Shown piece by piece: positions 26,122 to 39,874 of a DNA stretch of 64,000 nucleotides (the stretch's first letter is position 1; the number at the start of each line of letters is the position of its first letter). A program made the position numbers and the translations under genes. Below the pieces are notes generated by a model. It saw only the letters and a list, made by a program, of their open reading frames with translations, was not told the DNA's origin and made no database searches. Source of the stretch: Methylorubrum suomiense. Its GTDB lineage: Bacteria; Pseudomonadota; Alphaproteobacteria; Rhizobiales; Beijerinckiaceae. The stretch covers positions 124,001 to 188,000 of the forward strand of contig NZ_BPRE01000002.1 in assembly GCF_022179765.1 (NCBI RefSeq), read 5' to 3'.

Positions 26122-27300
26122 CGGAGACAGTGCTGGAGGTAGCCGACCTCGTGCCGGCCCGCGAGCTCGACTACGCTCGACCAGAGCCAACTCGGCGCCT
26201 GCGACCCGCCGTCCGTGCCTCGCAGGACCTCGTCACGCCAGCCCGAACGGGTGGCCTCGTCCATCTGCCAGCCGTGCGCATTGCCGACGACGTGGGCGAG
26301 GTAGTGCGCCGCCCGCACGGCCTCCTCGCGGCTGAACTGGTCGATGTCGAGCTTGAGGTCCTGGGGCGCGAGCTCGCGCATCACCACCGGCTTGCCGAGG
26401 AGGCTCACCGGCAGCATGCGCTCGCCCAGGTTCGGCGAGAGCGCCCGCGCCCCGGCCACGACGCGCTCGGCCGGGTCGGCGGGCATCTCCGCGCCCGGGG
26501 TTGCCGGTGCGGCGGGCTCGACGGCCTCCTTGAGGTCGACAAGCGCGAGCCTCCGCTTGCCCTGGTCCTCGATGCGCACGAGCGCCGCGTAGCGCAGGAA
26601 CCCGAGTGAGGAGCAGCCCTTCATCCAGTACGCCGCGTCGATCAGGCGGACCATCGACTGGCCGCCGCGTCGGTTCAGCGCCAGGTACGAGGCTGCGCAC
26701 CCGCTCCTCCTCGAACAGGCCTTGCAAGGCGCCCCGCTCTACATCGTCGAGCGCTCAGAACTTGCGACCGAGCGGAATGGAGGGCTCGACGTCCTTCAGA
26801 CGCTCGCGGGCGAGGTGCTTCCACTCGCGTCCGAGGGCGCGCCGGCGCACGGTGCGCACCACGTCCGGCTCGGGCGGCGCCCCGTCCGCCTTGAAGCCAG
26901 CGAGGCCCTGCGCGTAGCCGCGGACCATCTCCTCCAGCATCCGGGCGGTGACCACGCCGGGCAGGTCGGAGCCGCGCGCGGCGCTCGCCAGCGACAAGCC
27001 GAGGCGAACGAGGTCGTGGGTCGGGTTGCCGACGACGGTCTGGTCGATGTCGCGGATCTGGATGTCTACACGCCCCTCCGCGTCGGCCAGCGGGCCCAGG
27101 TTGCCGAGATGGCAGTCGCCGCAGATCCAGACCGGAGGGCCCTCCGGCAGGGTGCCGCGCGGGAGCCCATCGAGCCAGTCGTAGAACTGCAGGGTGTTGC
27201 CGCGGACGTAGGCGTGGGCCGACTTCGCCATCTTCAGCGTACGCTGCCGCTCCAGCACGGCGGCGCGTTCCTCAGGTCCGTAGCTTCCGGTCTCAGGCAT
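26097..27300 (-). pseudogene. DUF2252 protein broken by a stop codon and a frameshift
   Basis: The ATG at 27300 (MPETGSYGPEERAAV) follows AGGTGGTGGG. The N-terminal half is classic DUF2252: KMAKSAHAYVRGNTLQFYDW, VWICGDCHLGNLGPL, QIRDIDQTVVGNPTHDLVRL. A TGA at 26755-26757 follows IPLGRKF, where family members have Trp. The same frame continues as ALDDVERGALQGLFEEERVR, then shifts near 26680-26700 into SMVRLIDAAYWMKGCSSLGF and a normal C terminus ending at 26097. DUF2252 is a kinase-like fold (HxGN, D-D motifs) of unknown substrate. Two independent lesions make a functional product unlikely. Confidence 0.8.
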
Positions 27301-27496
27301 CCCACCACCTACGCACACAAGGACCACCCCTGGCCGTGCCCATCAACGCACGAGAACATGTGGGCAACATGCGTTGTTTCGTCTTCGCTGTGGATTACCG
27401 AGGCGTGCCGCGCGTGCGGCGCGTTCTCGGTCGAGCCGCCCTATGTGGGAGGAGGCCGCCGGCCATTCGCCCACGCCGACACGGAATCCGTCGCGC

Positions 27497-28873
27497 ATGA
27501 TCCAGCCAACCCGCATCAAGCCGCTCAACGACCTGCCCGCGCGGGATGGCGCTTCCTACGTCCTGTACTGGATGGGGCTGTCCCAGCGCGCCCGCTTCAA
27601 CCCGGCCCTGGAATACGCCGTCGAGGAGGCCAACGGGCGCGGGCTGCCGGTGCTGGTCTGCTACGGGCTCGCCGAGGGCATTCCCGAGGCGAACGCCCGC
27701 CACTGGGCCTTCCTGCTGGAGGGCATGGCCGAGGTCGGGCCTGAGCTCGCCAAGCGCGGCATCGCCTACGTCGCGCGCCGGCCGCCGCCGGTCGAGACCG
27801 CGCTCCTTTACGCGGCGGACGCGGCACTCGTGATCTGCGACCGCAACTACCTGAAGCCGGTGCGTCGCTTCTACGCCGACTTCGCCGCCCGGGCGCCCTG
27901 CCGCGTGGTGCAGGTCGAGGGCGAGGTTGTGGTGCCCGTCGAGACCGCCTCGCCCAAGCACGAGGTCGCTGCCCGCACCCTGCGGCCCAAGATTCGCCGG
28001 CTCCTGCCCGAATACCTCGTGCCGCTGGAGGAACGGTCGGTCGCCCATCGGGCCGACCATCTCAGCTTCGAGAGCACGCTCGACCTCTCGGACGTGCCGA
28101 GGCTCGTTGCCAGCCTGAAGGCCGACCAGAGCGTGCGGCCGGTGCGACGCTTCAAGGGCGGCACCACGCAGGCCGAGGCGACGCTGAGCCACTACCTGGA
28201 CGCCCGCTTCAACCACTATGCCCAGATCAGGGGGCGGCCGGAGGCAGGCGCGGCCTCGCACATGAGCCCGTACCTGCACTACGGCCAGATCTCGCCGGTC
28301 GCTATCGCGCTCAAGGTCCAGGCTGCCGCGACGGGCGGCGAGGACGACAAGGCGGCGTACCTGGAGGAGCTCATCGTCCGGCGCGAGCTCGCGATGAACC
28401 ACATCTACTACGAGCCGAACTACGATTCCTACGAGGCCGCGCCGGCCTGGGCGCGCAAGACGCTGGATGCGCATCGCGGCGATCCGCGGCCTTACCTCTA
28501 CACGCCCGAGCAGTTCGAGCGCGGGGAGACGCACGACCGCTACTGGAACGCGGCCATGATGGAGATGCGCGAGACCGGCTACATGCACAACCACATGCGC
28601 ATGTATTGGGGCAAGAAGATTCTGGAGTGGTCGGCGTCGCCCGAGGAGGCGTTCGAGACGGCGCTGCGGCTGAACAACAAGTATTTCATCGACGGTCGCG
28701 ACGCGAACTCGTTCACGAACGTGACCTGGCTCTTCGGCCTGCACGACCGCCCCTGGGGCCCGCGGCCAGTGTACGGGAACGTGCGCTCGCTGGGAGCGGC
28801 GACGCTCAAGAAGTTCGACGCAGACGGCTACGTGCGCGAGGTCGAGCGCCTCGCCGCCGAGGAGCGTTCCTGA
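27497..28873 (+). CDS. phr: Class II deoxyribodipyrimidine (CPD) photolyase
   Basis: The ATG at 27497 gives 458 residues, the class II length. The start (DGASYVLYWMGLSQRARFNP) is the class II variant of the photolyase alpha/beta domain. SPKHEVAARTLRPKIRRLLP, SHMSPYLHYGQISPVAIAL, HNHMRMYWGKKILEWSASPE and LNNKYFIDGRDANSFTNVTW form the FAD-binding helical domain with the Trp/Tyr electron path of this class. It should repair UV-induced cyclobutane pyrimidine dimers using FADH- and blue or near-UV light. It is intact and transcribed away from DUF2252. Photorepair suits a pigmented, leaf- or surface-dwelling bacterium; that habitat is inferred. Confidence 0.95.
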   Translation: MIQPTRIKPLNDLPARDGASYVLYWMGLSQRARFNPALEYAVEEANGRGLPVLVCYGLAEGIPEANARHWAFLLEGMAEVGPELAKRGIAYVARRPPPVETALLYAADAALVICDRNYLKPVRRFYADFAARAPCRVVQVEGEVVVPVETASPKHEVAARTLRPKIRRLLPEYLVPLEERSVAHRADHLSFESTLDLSDVPRLVASLKADQSVRPVRRFKGGTTQAEATLSHYLDARFNHYAQIRGRPEAGAASHMSPYLHYGQISPVAIALKVQAAATGGEDDKAAYLEELIVRRELAMNHIYYEPNYDSYEAAPAWARKTLDAHRGDPRPYLYTPEQFERGETHDRYWNAAMMEMRETGYMHNHMRMYWGKKILEWSASPEEAFETALRLNNKYFIDGRDANSFTNVTWLFGLHDRPWGPRPVYGNVRSLGAATLKKFDADGYVREVERLAAEERS

Positions 28874-28995
28874 CCCGATCATCCAGGAAACGAGCCTCGT
28901 GCATCGGATTCCTGGGCATCCGCGTTACTGCACGGCTCCGGGACGCGTCGCAACACTCCGGGCCGCGTCGACACAACGAGGAGGCACCAGCCGTC

Positions 28996-29934
28996 ATGGA
29001 GCCGGGTCGCGTCGTCATCGGCATCCACGGCCTCGCGAACAAACCGCCGGCCGACGAGAAGACGCGGTGGTGGAAGGCAGCCATCGCGGAAGGCTTGGCC
29101 CGCAACGAAGGGCTGGTCGATCCTGACTTCCTCTTCGAGTTCGTCTACTGGGCCGACTTGCGCTACGACGCGCCGCTTCCGGAGGACGACAATCGCGAGC
29201 CGTATCGTCCCTACGCCGGAGCCGGTCCGCTTCCCGGAGGCGAGGACGCACCGTCGGTCACGGCGAAGGATGTACTGGCACCCGTCTACGCCGGCATCGA
29301 CCTCATCGAGGAGGCGACCGGCGTCACGCTCGTGGACGACGTCATCCTGGAACACCGCTTCGACGATCTCTGGCACTACCACTCGGAAGCGGGTTTCGCC
29401 CGCGACGTGCGGGCCCGGCTCATCGAGAGGCTGCGGGCGTACCGCGACCGTCGCATCCTGCTCGTGGCGCACTCGATGGGATCGGTGATCGCCTACGATG
29501 CGCTGCGGCTGCTGGAGCGCGAGGATCCCTCCCTGAAGGTCGAGCACCTCGTCACGGCCGGCTCTCCATTGGGCCTCGCCAAGGTGAAGCTCAAGTTCGA
29601 GGCCGAGCATGGGGCGATCAGGGTGCCGAACAACGTCTCGGCCTGGACCAACCTTGCCGACGGCGAGGACGTGGTCGCCATCATGGGGGCGCTCGACGCG
29701 GATTACGGGTCGAGCGACACCGGCGTGAGCATCGTCGACCGGCGGGTCGTGAACGGCTACCTGCGGCCCAACGGCGAGGCGAACCACCACAAGTCCTACG
29801 GTTACCTCCGCACGCCGGAGTTCTCGCGCTTGGCCCGTGCCTTTGCCGCGGTCCGAGACGAGGAGCGCTCCGAATGCGTTCAACCGCGCTTGCTAGCGTT
29901 TGCACCTCCTGAGGGCCTTGCCGCCACGGCATGA
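28996..29934 (+). CDS. Alpha/beta hydrolase (lipase/esterase-like)
   Basis: From the ATG at 28996 the protein is 312 residues. It begins RVVIGIHGLANKPP (oxyanion HG motif) and has the nucleophile elbow AHSMGSVIAYDAL in an RILLVAHSMGS strand, then a conserved VTAGSPLGLAK. A catalytic His is likely in EANHHKSYGYL. There is no signal peptide. This type is close to PGAP1/lipase-class-3-like cytoplasmic hydrolases; the substrate is unknown. It lies 122 bp after the photolyase on the same strand. Confidence 0.8.
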   Translation: MEPGRVVIGIHGLANKPPADEKTRWWKAAIAEGLARNEGLVDPDFLFEFVYWADLRYDAPLPEDDNREPYRPYAGAGPLPGGEDAPSVTAKDVLAPVYAGIDLIEEATGVTLVDDVILEHRFDDLWHYHSEAGFARDVRARLIERLRAYRDRRILLVAHSMGSVIAYDALRLLEREDPSLKVEHLVTAGSPLGLAKVKLKFEAEHGAIRVPNNVSAWTNLADGEDVVAIMGALDADYGSSDTGVSIVDRRVVNGYLRPNGEANHHKSYGYLRTPEFSRLARAFAAVRDEERSECVQPRLLAFAPPEGLAATA

Positions 29935-30155
29935 ACGTGCACGCACGGCGGACGAGCCGGCGACACAGGTATACGCAGATGCCTGCGGCAGCGCTGGCCG
30001 AGCCGCTGCGGATCACGTGGCCGGTCTGCGCGCGGGCGATGACTTGGACGGCGGAGCCGGCGCGCTCCGTCGCCCGCGAGCCTTGCCTTTGAGGCTACTT
30101 GGGCGATCACTGTTCGGCAGGGCCCCGCTGGGGCGGCATGCCCGGAGCCGCATCG

Positions 30156-30805
30156 ATGAAGGCCGGGAACGACAACCGCGTGGTACTTCTGGGCCTCGAC
30201 CAGGCGCCCTGGGGCGTGGCGCTCGGGCATGACGCTGCGGCCGAGCATGTCGGCGGTTGCGTTGGGCTGCGCGACTGGCTTGGGGTGCCCGACGACGCGG
30301 CGACGGTCGAGGACGGCCTCTGCCGCCCGAAAGGGCCAAGCCCCGATGGGTCCTCGTCCAGCACGACGACCCCAAGCTCGCGACCCTGCTGATCCTCAAC
30401 GACCCCTTCGCCACCGATTGGCGGGCGAAGCGGAGGGGCATCCGGTTGCGCGACCTTCGGGACGGCGAGGCCTTCCACGGCGCGATCCAGGCGGACGACG
30501 CCCTCGTCACGGCGTACGACCAGGATGCCCTGGCGCTGGCGGCCTTCAGGCCCGCCGACCGCCAGCTTCTCGCGGACATGGCCGGTGCCCTGGTGGCCGG
30601 ACGCCTTGCCTTCGCCGACGGCGGCGAGGTCGGGGTCGGCCCCGTGCTCGTGCTGGCCGACCGGGTCCCCGCGGACGCCTTGCTCCGGGCCATCGCGTCG
30701 ACCGCGGCGTCCGGCACGCCGTACGGGGACGACGACGGCATCGTGTACGAGGTTCGGTCCCCTTGGAGCCTGGAGCCCCGCACATCGGCGGGACCCATCC
30801 GATAA
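30156..30805 (+). CDS. Hypothetical protein(s), possibly one gene with a frameshift
   Basis: Two protein-like pieces lie in two frames. The ATG at 30156 opens MKAGNDNRVVLLGLDQAPWG..., which after about 57 residues turns into Ser/Thr-rich sequence. In the other frame, from about 30340 to the TAA at 30803-30805, there is a convincing 155-residue protein: PRWVLVQHDDPKLATLLILN, then AFRPADRQLLADMAGALVAG and VGVGPVLVLADRVPADALLR. The second piece has no good start (only a TTG at 30257). One gene with a frameshift near 30330 is possible, as are two separate genes. I recognise neither. The sequence 29935-30155 before it holds nothing I can support. Confidence 0.45.
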
Positions 30806-30953
30806 GCCCGTCCGGCGGCAGACCGATGCGGGTAGCTGGGGATCCGTTGGTGCCGGGCGCGCAAGGGACGCGTACGATTCGAGAACGGGCTTGTGCCGTG
30901 TGCGGCATCTCTCCCACAAGAGGGGCCTGACTGCATGGGACGACAACCACGGG

Positions 30954-33368
30954 ATGGACGGCGAGCCGGCGAAAACAACGAACCTGTTTCCGGGCGGCGG
31001 CGGGATGGCCGCCCGGATGCGGGCGCACGACTGGTCCGCTACCGTCCTCGGGCCCGCCGAGGCGTGGCCGGCGGCGCTCGCCACCCTGGTGGGCGTCGCG
31101 CTCCAGGCCGCGGCCCCGATGGCGCTCTACTGGGGGCCCGACCTCGCCATCCTCTACAACGACGCCTGGGGCGCGCTCGTCGGAGGCAAGCATCCCGGCG
31201 CGCTGGGCCGCCCGGCGCGGGAGGTGTTCCCGGAGGCATGGCAGGAGCTCGAACCCATGTTCGCCCGGGTGCTCGCCGGCGAGGGCGCCGTGGAGGTGCA
31301 GGACCAGCGGCTGGTGCTCGACCGGGACGGCACGCCCGACGAGGTCTTCTTCACACACACCCTCAACCCGGTCCTGGGTGCGGACGGGCGCGCCGCGGGC
31401 ATCCTCAACGTGGCGCAGGAGACGACCGCGCGGGTGCGCGCCGCGGCCGGGTTGATCGAGAGCGAGGAGCGCTTCCGCTCCTTCGCGGAGAACTCGGCCG
31501 ACGTGCTCTGGATCGCCGACCCCGCGGGCGGCCGGCTGGAGTGGCTGAGCCCGGCCTACGAGCGGGTCTGGGGCGACCGGCGCGAGCTGGTGATGGGCGA
31601 CCTCGGACGCTGGGCCTCGCTGGTGCACCCTGACGACCGTGCGCGCGCCTTCGCGGCCATGCCGCGCCTGCTTTCCGGCGAGACACACACGGTCGAGTAC
31701 CGCATCGTGCGGCCCGAGGACGGGGCCGTGCGCCACATCCGCGACACCGGCTTCCCGATCCGCGACGCGGAGGGCTGCCTCCGGCATCTGGGCGGCATCG
31801 CGCAGGACGTCACCGAGGAGCACGCCCGCGAGGAGGCGCTGGAGCGGCGCATCGCCGAGCGCACGGCCGAGCGCGACCGGGTCTGGCGCAACTCGCGCGA
31901 CCTGCTCGTCGTGGTCGGCGTCGACGGCGTCTTCCGCGCGGTCAACCCGGCCTGCAGGACGATCCTGGGCCACGACCCAGCGGAGGTGGTGGGCCGCAGC
32001 TTCCAGGAATTCGTCTGGCCCGAAGACGACGTCGTGACGCGCACGGCGCTGTCCTACGCCGCCACGGACGACGACCTCACCGCCTTCGAGAACCGCTACC
32101 GGCACGAGGACGGGACGCCGCGCTGGATCTCGTGGCACACCGCCACCGAGGGCGACATCGTCTACGCCTACGGACGCGCTGTCACCGCCGAGAAGGAGCG
32201 CGCGGTCGCCCTGCACGAGGCGGAGGAGGCGCTGCGCCAGTCGCAGAAGCTGGAGGCCATCGGGCAATTGACCGGTGGCGTGGCGCACGACTTCAACAAC
32301 CTGCTGACCATCATCCGCTCGTCGGTCGAATTCCTGCGCCGGCCCGACTTGGCCGAGGCCCGCAAGGCCCGCTACCTCGACGCGGTCTCGGACACCGTCG
32401 ACCGGGCCGCCAAGCTGACCGGGCAGCTGCTCTCCTTCGCGCGACGGCAGGCGTTGAAGGCGGAGGCGTTCGACCTCGTTGCCGTTCTGCGCGGCGTGGC
32501 CGAGATGCTCGACACGGTCACGGGCGCGCGCATCCGGGTCGTCACCGAATTGCCGGATGCGCCCTGCTTCGTGCGCGCCGACCGCAGCCAGTTCGAGACC
32601 GCGCTGGTGAACATGTCCGTCAACGCCCGCGACGCGATGGACGGAGAGGGCACTTTGACGCTGCGCCTGGCCTGCGGGGTCGGCAAGCCCGCCATCCGCG
32701 GACATGCCCCAGCGCCCGGGCCCTTCGCTGCCGTGTCCATGACGGACACCGGCTCCGGCATCCCGGCCGACGTGGTCGGGCGCATCTTCGAGCCGTTCTT
32801 CACCACGAAGGAGGTCGGCAAGGGGACCGGGTTGGGCTTGAGCCAGGTGTTCGGCTTCGCCAAGCAGTCCGGCGGTGACGTCGACGTCGCGAGCGCACCC
32901 GGACGCGGCTCGACCTTTACCCTGTACCTGCCGCAGGTCGACGCCGCCCGGGGCGAGGAGCTGCGGACCGTGGAGCCCGACGCCGCGGACGGCGGCACGG
33001 GCCAGCGCGTGCTTGTCGTCGAGGACAACGTGGAGGTGGGGCGTTTCGCAACCCAGATCCTGGAGGACCTCGGCTACGAGACGACCTGAGCGGCGAACGC
33101 CGGAGAGGCCCTGGCGCATCTCGGCCCGGACAGCGCGGGGTTCGACGCGGTGTTCTCGGACGTGGTGATGCCGGGCATGAACGGGGTTGAGCTTGCGCGC
33201 GAGATCCGGCGCCGCTTCCCGAGCCTTCCGGTGGTCCTGGCGTCCGGCTACAGCCACGTGCTGGCGCAGGAGGGCGGCCACGGCTTCGAGCTTCTGCACA
33301 AGCCCTACTCGGCCAGGCAGCTCTCGCACATCCTGCAGCGCGTGACCGGGGGGCGCGGCGGCCCGTGA
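30954..33368 (+). pseudogene. PAS hybrid histidine kinase, receiver cut by a TGA codon
   Basis: From the ATG at 30954 the frame spans 804 codons. It has an N-terminal PAS-like domain (RMRAHDWSATVLGPAEAWPA, YWGPDLAILYNDAW), two further PAS/PAC domains (about 165-290, 300-410), HisKA with His445 in GGVAHDFNN, HATPase ([20 protein letters not shown]) and a receiver (VLVVEDNVEVGRFATQIL). In the receiver, after DLGYETT, a TGA stands at 33087-33089. The frame then resumes as AANAGEALAHL, the phospho-acceptor strand FSDVVMPGMNG and a normal end. The paralogue at 45601 has Trp at the matching position, so TGG has become TGA. The truncated product keeps the kinase core but lacks the phospho-acceptor Asp. 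Confidence 0.85.
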
Positions 33369-33511
33369 CGGCAGGACCCGAGCTCAACGACCCTGCCACA
33401 CGGAGCGCCGCAAACTCGCCACCACCACGTATCATGGCCCCCACCGAATCCTTGGCCGGGGGGAAGACAACCCTGCCCGCCGCTTTCCCGATCCAGGCCC
33501 CACCGCAGAGC

Positions 33512-36307
<2,796 letters not shown>

Positions 36308-36410
36308 CCCATATCTGTCGGCTGAGACGAGGTTTGAGGGAGCGGGGACGCGTGGCGGCCATGGCCGAGGCATGGAGGGATAGGTGCGACGCGGAGAAGG
36401 GTAGCGGACA

Positions 36411-39400
36411 ATGACCCTTGCTGAAGCCGCGGCCACGCTGTTCCGGGGTACTGGGGAGGTCCGGGCGCTCGCGCGCGGCCTCGACTGGTCGGCGACGCCT
36501 CTTGGTCCCGTGGCCGCCTGGCCGCAGAGCCTGCGCTCGACCGTTCGCACGCTCCTGTCCTCGCAGTACCCGATGATCCTGACGTAGGGCCCCGAGTTCA
36601 CCCAGGTCTACAACGACGCCTACGCCAAGCTCATCGGCGCCGGGCACCCCAACGCGCTCGGCGGCGACATCCGTGTCACGCTGGCGGCGTCCTGGGACAC
36701 GCTTGGCCCGATGATCGCCCGCGTGATGCAGACCGGCGAGGCCAACTGGACGGCGGCCCTGCCGCTCTTGATGGAGCGGGCCGGCTACCGGGAGGAAGCC
36801 TACTTCAGCGTCTCTCATGCGCCGGCCGAGGACGACGACGGCCGCATCGTCGGCATGCTGGCGGTGTGCAGCGAGGTCACCGCCCAGGTCGTGGGCGAGC
36901 GTCGGCTCGGCCTGCTGCGCGACCTAGCGGCCAACGCGGGCGAGACCCGTAACGTCGACGCGACCTGCGCGGACGTAGCCCGCGCGCTGTCCGGCGAGAG
37001 GCTCGACGTGCCCTTCGCGCTCGTCTTCCTGCGCGAGCCCGACGGCAGCCTGCGTCAGGGCGCGGCTGTCGGAATCGATGCCGCCCATCCCCTGGCCTCG
37101 GCGGAGGCAGGGGCGACCTGGCCCTTTGAGCGGGCGCTCGCGGGCGAGACCGTAGGGGTGGGCGGCCTCGGCACGACCCTCGGCATGGCGGGAGGGTTGT
37201 GGGGCGACCCCGTGGAGGACGCGCTGGTCGTGCCGCTCGCGGGCGAGGCCGGCTCGGAGCCGCTGGGCGTGCTGATCCTCGGCGTGAGCCCGAGCCGCGC
37301 GCTCGACGAAGGCTACAGGGGCTTCCTCGATCTCGTGGCGGGGCAGGTCTCGACGGCGCTCCGCAATGCGCGCGCCTACGAGGAGGAGCGGCGACGCGCC
37401 GAGGCCCTGGCCGAACTTGACCGCGCCAAGACGCGGTTCTTCTCCAACGTCAGCCACGAGTTCCGCACCCCGTTGACCTTGATGCTCGGCCCCCTTGAGG
37501 AGGCCTTGCGGGACCCCGGCATCGCGCCCGGGAGCCGCAAGGAGCTTGAGGTGGCCCACCGGAACGCCCTCCGGCTACTCAGGCTCGTCAACACCTTGCT
37601 CGACTTCTCGCGCGTCGAGGCCGGACGCGTCGAGGCGACCTTCGCGCCGGCCGACCTCGCGGCCCTGACGGCGGACTTGGCGAGCACCTTCCGCTCGGCG
37701 GTCGAACGGGGCGGCCTTGCCCTACGCGTCGACTGCCTTCCGCTTCCAGAGACCGTCTTCGTCGACCGGGACATGTGGGAGAAGGTCGTCCTCAACCTGT
37801 TGTCCAACGCCTTCAAATTCACCTTCCACGGCAGCATCGACGTCCGGCTCGGGCCGGGTCCGGCAGACGTATGCCTGACGGTGGCCGACACCGGTGTCGG
37901 AATTCCCGCCGAGGCGTTGCCGCACGTCTTTGACCGCTTCCACCGCATCGAGGGCACCCGCAGCCGCTCGCACAAGGGCTCGGGGATCGGCCTCGCGCTC
38001 GTGCGCGACCTCGTCTCCCTCCACGGCGGGGACGTCGAGGTTCGCAGCACGCTTGGTCAGGGCACGACCTTCACGGTGACCCTTCCCTTCGGGCGCTCCC
38101 ACCTGCCCGCTGACAGGGTCGTCGAGGCAGGGGCGGCACCCGACGAAGGCCAGGCCCGCGGTTACGTCGAGGAAGCCTTGCGATGGCTGCCCCAAGTGCC
38201 GTCCAACGTCGTATCCCTTCGGGGCTCGCTCGAAGAGGCACCCTCCGGGGATGGTCGGCCCCGCATCGTCCTGGCCGATGACAACGCCGACATGCGTGCC
38301 TACGCCGAGCGCCTGCTCGGGCGGGACCACCAAGTGGTCGCGGTCGGTGACGGCGCCGCCGCCCTGGAAGCGTTGCGCAAGGCGCCGGCGGACCTGCTGC
38401 TCACCGATGTGATGATGCCGGTGCTCGACGGCATCGCGCTGACCCGGGCAGTCCGGGCCGATCCCGCCCTACGCACGGTGCCGGTGATCATGCTCTCCGC
38501 CCGCGCGGGCGCCGAGGCCGGCGTCGAGGGATTGGAGGCCGGCGCGGACGACTACCTCGTGAAGCCGTTCTCGGCGCGGGAGCTCCAGGCGCGCGTCCGG
38601 GCCAACCTGGAGCTGTCGCGCCTCCGTGCCGAGGCACAGGAACAGGCTGTGCAAACGCGCAAGATGGACGCCATCGAGCAACTGACGGGAGGCGTGGCGC
38701 ACGACTTCAACAACCTGCTCGCCGCGGTGATGGGCTCCTTGGAGCTTGCCGAGCGCAAGGTCACGGACGAGCGCGCGTTGCGTCTCCTGCACAATGCCAT
38801 GCAGGCCGCGCAGCGCCGTGCCAGGCTCACTAAGCAACTGCTCGCCTTCTCTCTCAAGCAGCGCCTGGAAGCACACCCCGTCGACCTCAACGGCGTGCTC
38901 TCCGCCATGGCCGAGCAGCTACACCGGACCTTAGGCGGCGGCACCGCCGTCGTGACGCGCCTGGCCGCGGACCTGTGGCCCGCGGTGGCCGACCCGCACC
39001 GGATCGAACTGGCTGTCCTCAACCTCGTGACGAACGCGCGCGACGCCCTGCAGGGTGCCGGGGAGATACGGATCGAGACCGAGAATCTGCCCGCCGGCGC
39101 GCCACGACCCGGGACCGTGCCGGCGGGGGATCTCGTAGTGCTCACGGTCGCCGATACGGGCGATGGCATGTCGCCGGATGTCCTCGCCCGCGCGTTCGAA
39201 CCCTTCTTCACGACCAAGCCCCAGGGCAAGGGTACGGGTCTTGGGCTTGCGCAGGTCTACGGCACGGCGCGTCAGCTCGGCGGCGCCATTACGTTGCGCA
39301 GCCGACATGGTGAGGGCACCACGGCATCGATCTATCTCCTCCGGGGCGAGGTTGTCGCCGGCGCGGACGCCGACCGGACGCAAGGCCGTGGAGTTGCGAC

Positions 39401-39821
39401 GGACGCGACGCGCATCCTCGTCGTCGATGACGATCCCCAGGTTCGTGCCGTCGCCGTCACCTTGCTGGAGGAACTCGGCTACGGGGTCGTCGAGGCAAGC
39501 GGCGGCGCGGAGGCCCTGCGGCTGCTGCACGGGGGAAACCGCATCGACCTGCTGCTGACCGACTACGCCATGCCCGGGATGACGGGAACCGAGCTTGCTG
39601 GGCGGGCGCTGGCGCTCGACCCCGCGCCTGGCGTGCTCATGATGACGGGCTACGCTGATGCGGCAGCGCTACCCTCGGAGGGCGTACCCGTGCTGCGCAA
39701 GCCCTTCGCGCTCGACGAACTCCGGGCAGCGGTCGAACGCCTTCAGTCCAAGCGGCCGGGCCGCGTTCTGCCTTTCCGCAGGGTGGCGGAGGCGGAGGAC
39801 GGGGGCGGGCAGCTCGCCTGA
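36411..39821 (+). pseudogene. Double hybrid histidine kinase (PAS-GAF-HK-REC-HK-REC) with one amber codon
   Basis: From the ATG at 36411 the frame has 1136 codons. A PAS-like domain (ARGLDWSATPLGPVAAWPQS) is interrupted by TAG at 36585-36587 in PMILT-stop-GPEFTQVYNDAY, where the family has Trp. A GAF domain (about 175-325) follows, then a first HisKA (His349 in NVSHEFRTPL) with HATPase, a receiver (IVLADDNADMRAYAERLL, LLTDVMMPVLDG), a second HisKA (His764 in GGVAHDFNN) with HATPase, and a C-terminal receiver (LLLTDYAMPGMTG). Two kinase cores, each with its own receiver, in one chain is rare. Without read-through, initiation at 36711 would still give 1036 residues with everything except half of the PAS domain. 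Confidence 0.85.
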
Positions 39822-39874
39822 ACCGCCAGGCTTTGGTCAGACCGACCACACCGACCTCAACGCCATGGTCGATG

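Noticed and set aside
30546-33329. A 927-codon antisense frame across the first kinase of the block
   Set aside because: Same GC-driven effect; the sense strand has PAS, HisKA and HATPase motifs and the antisense product has none.
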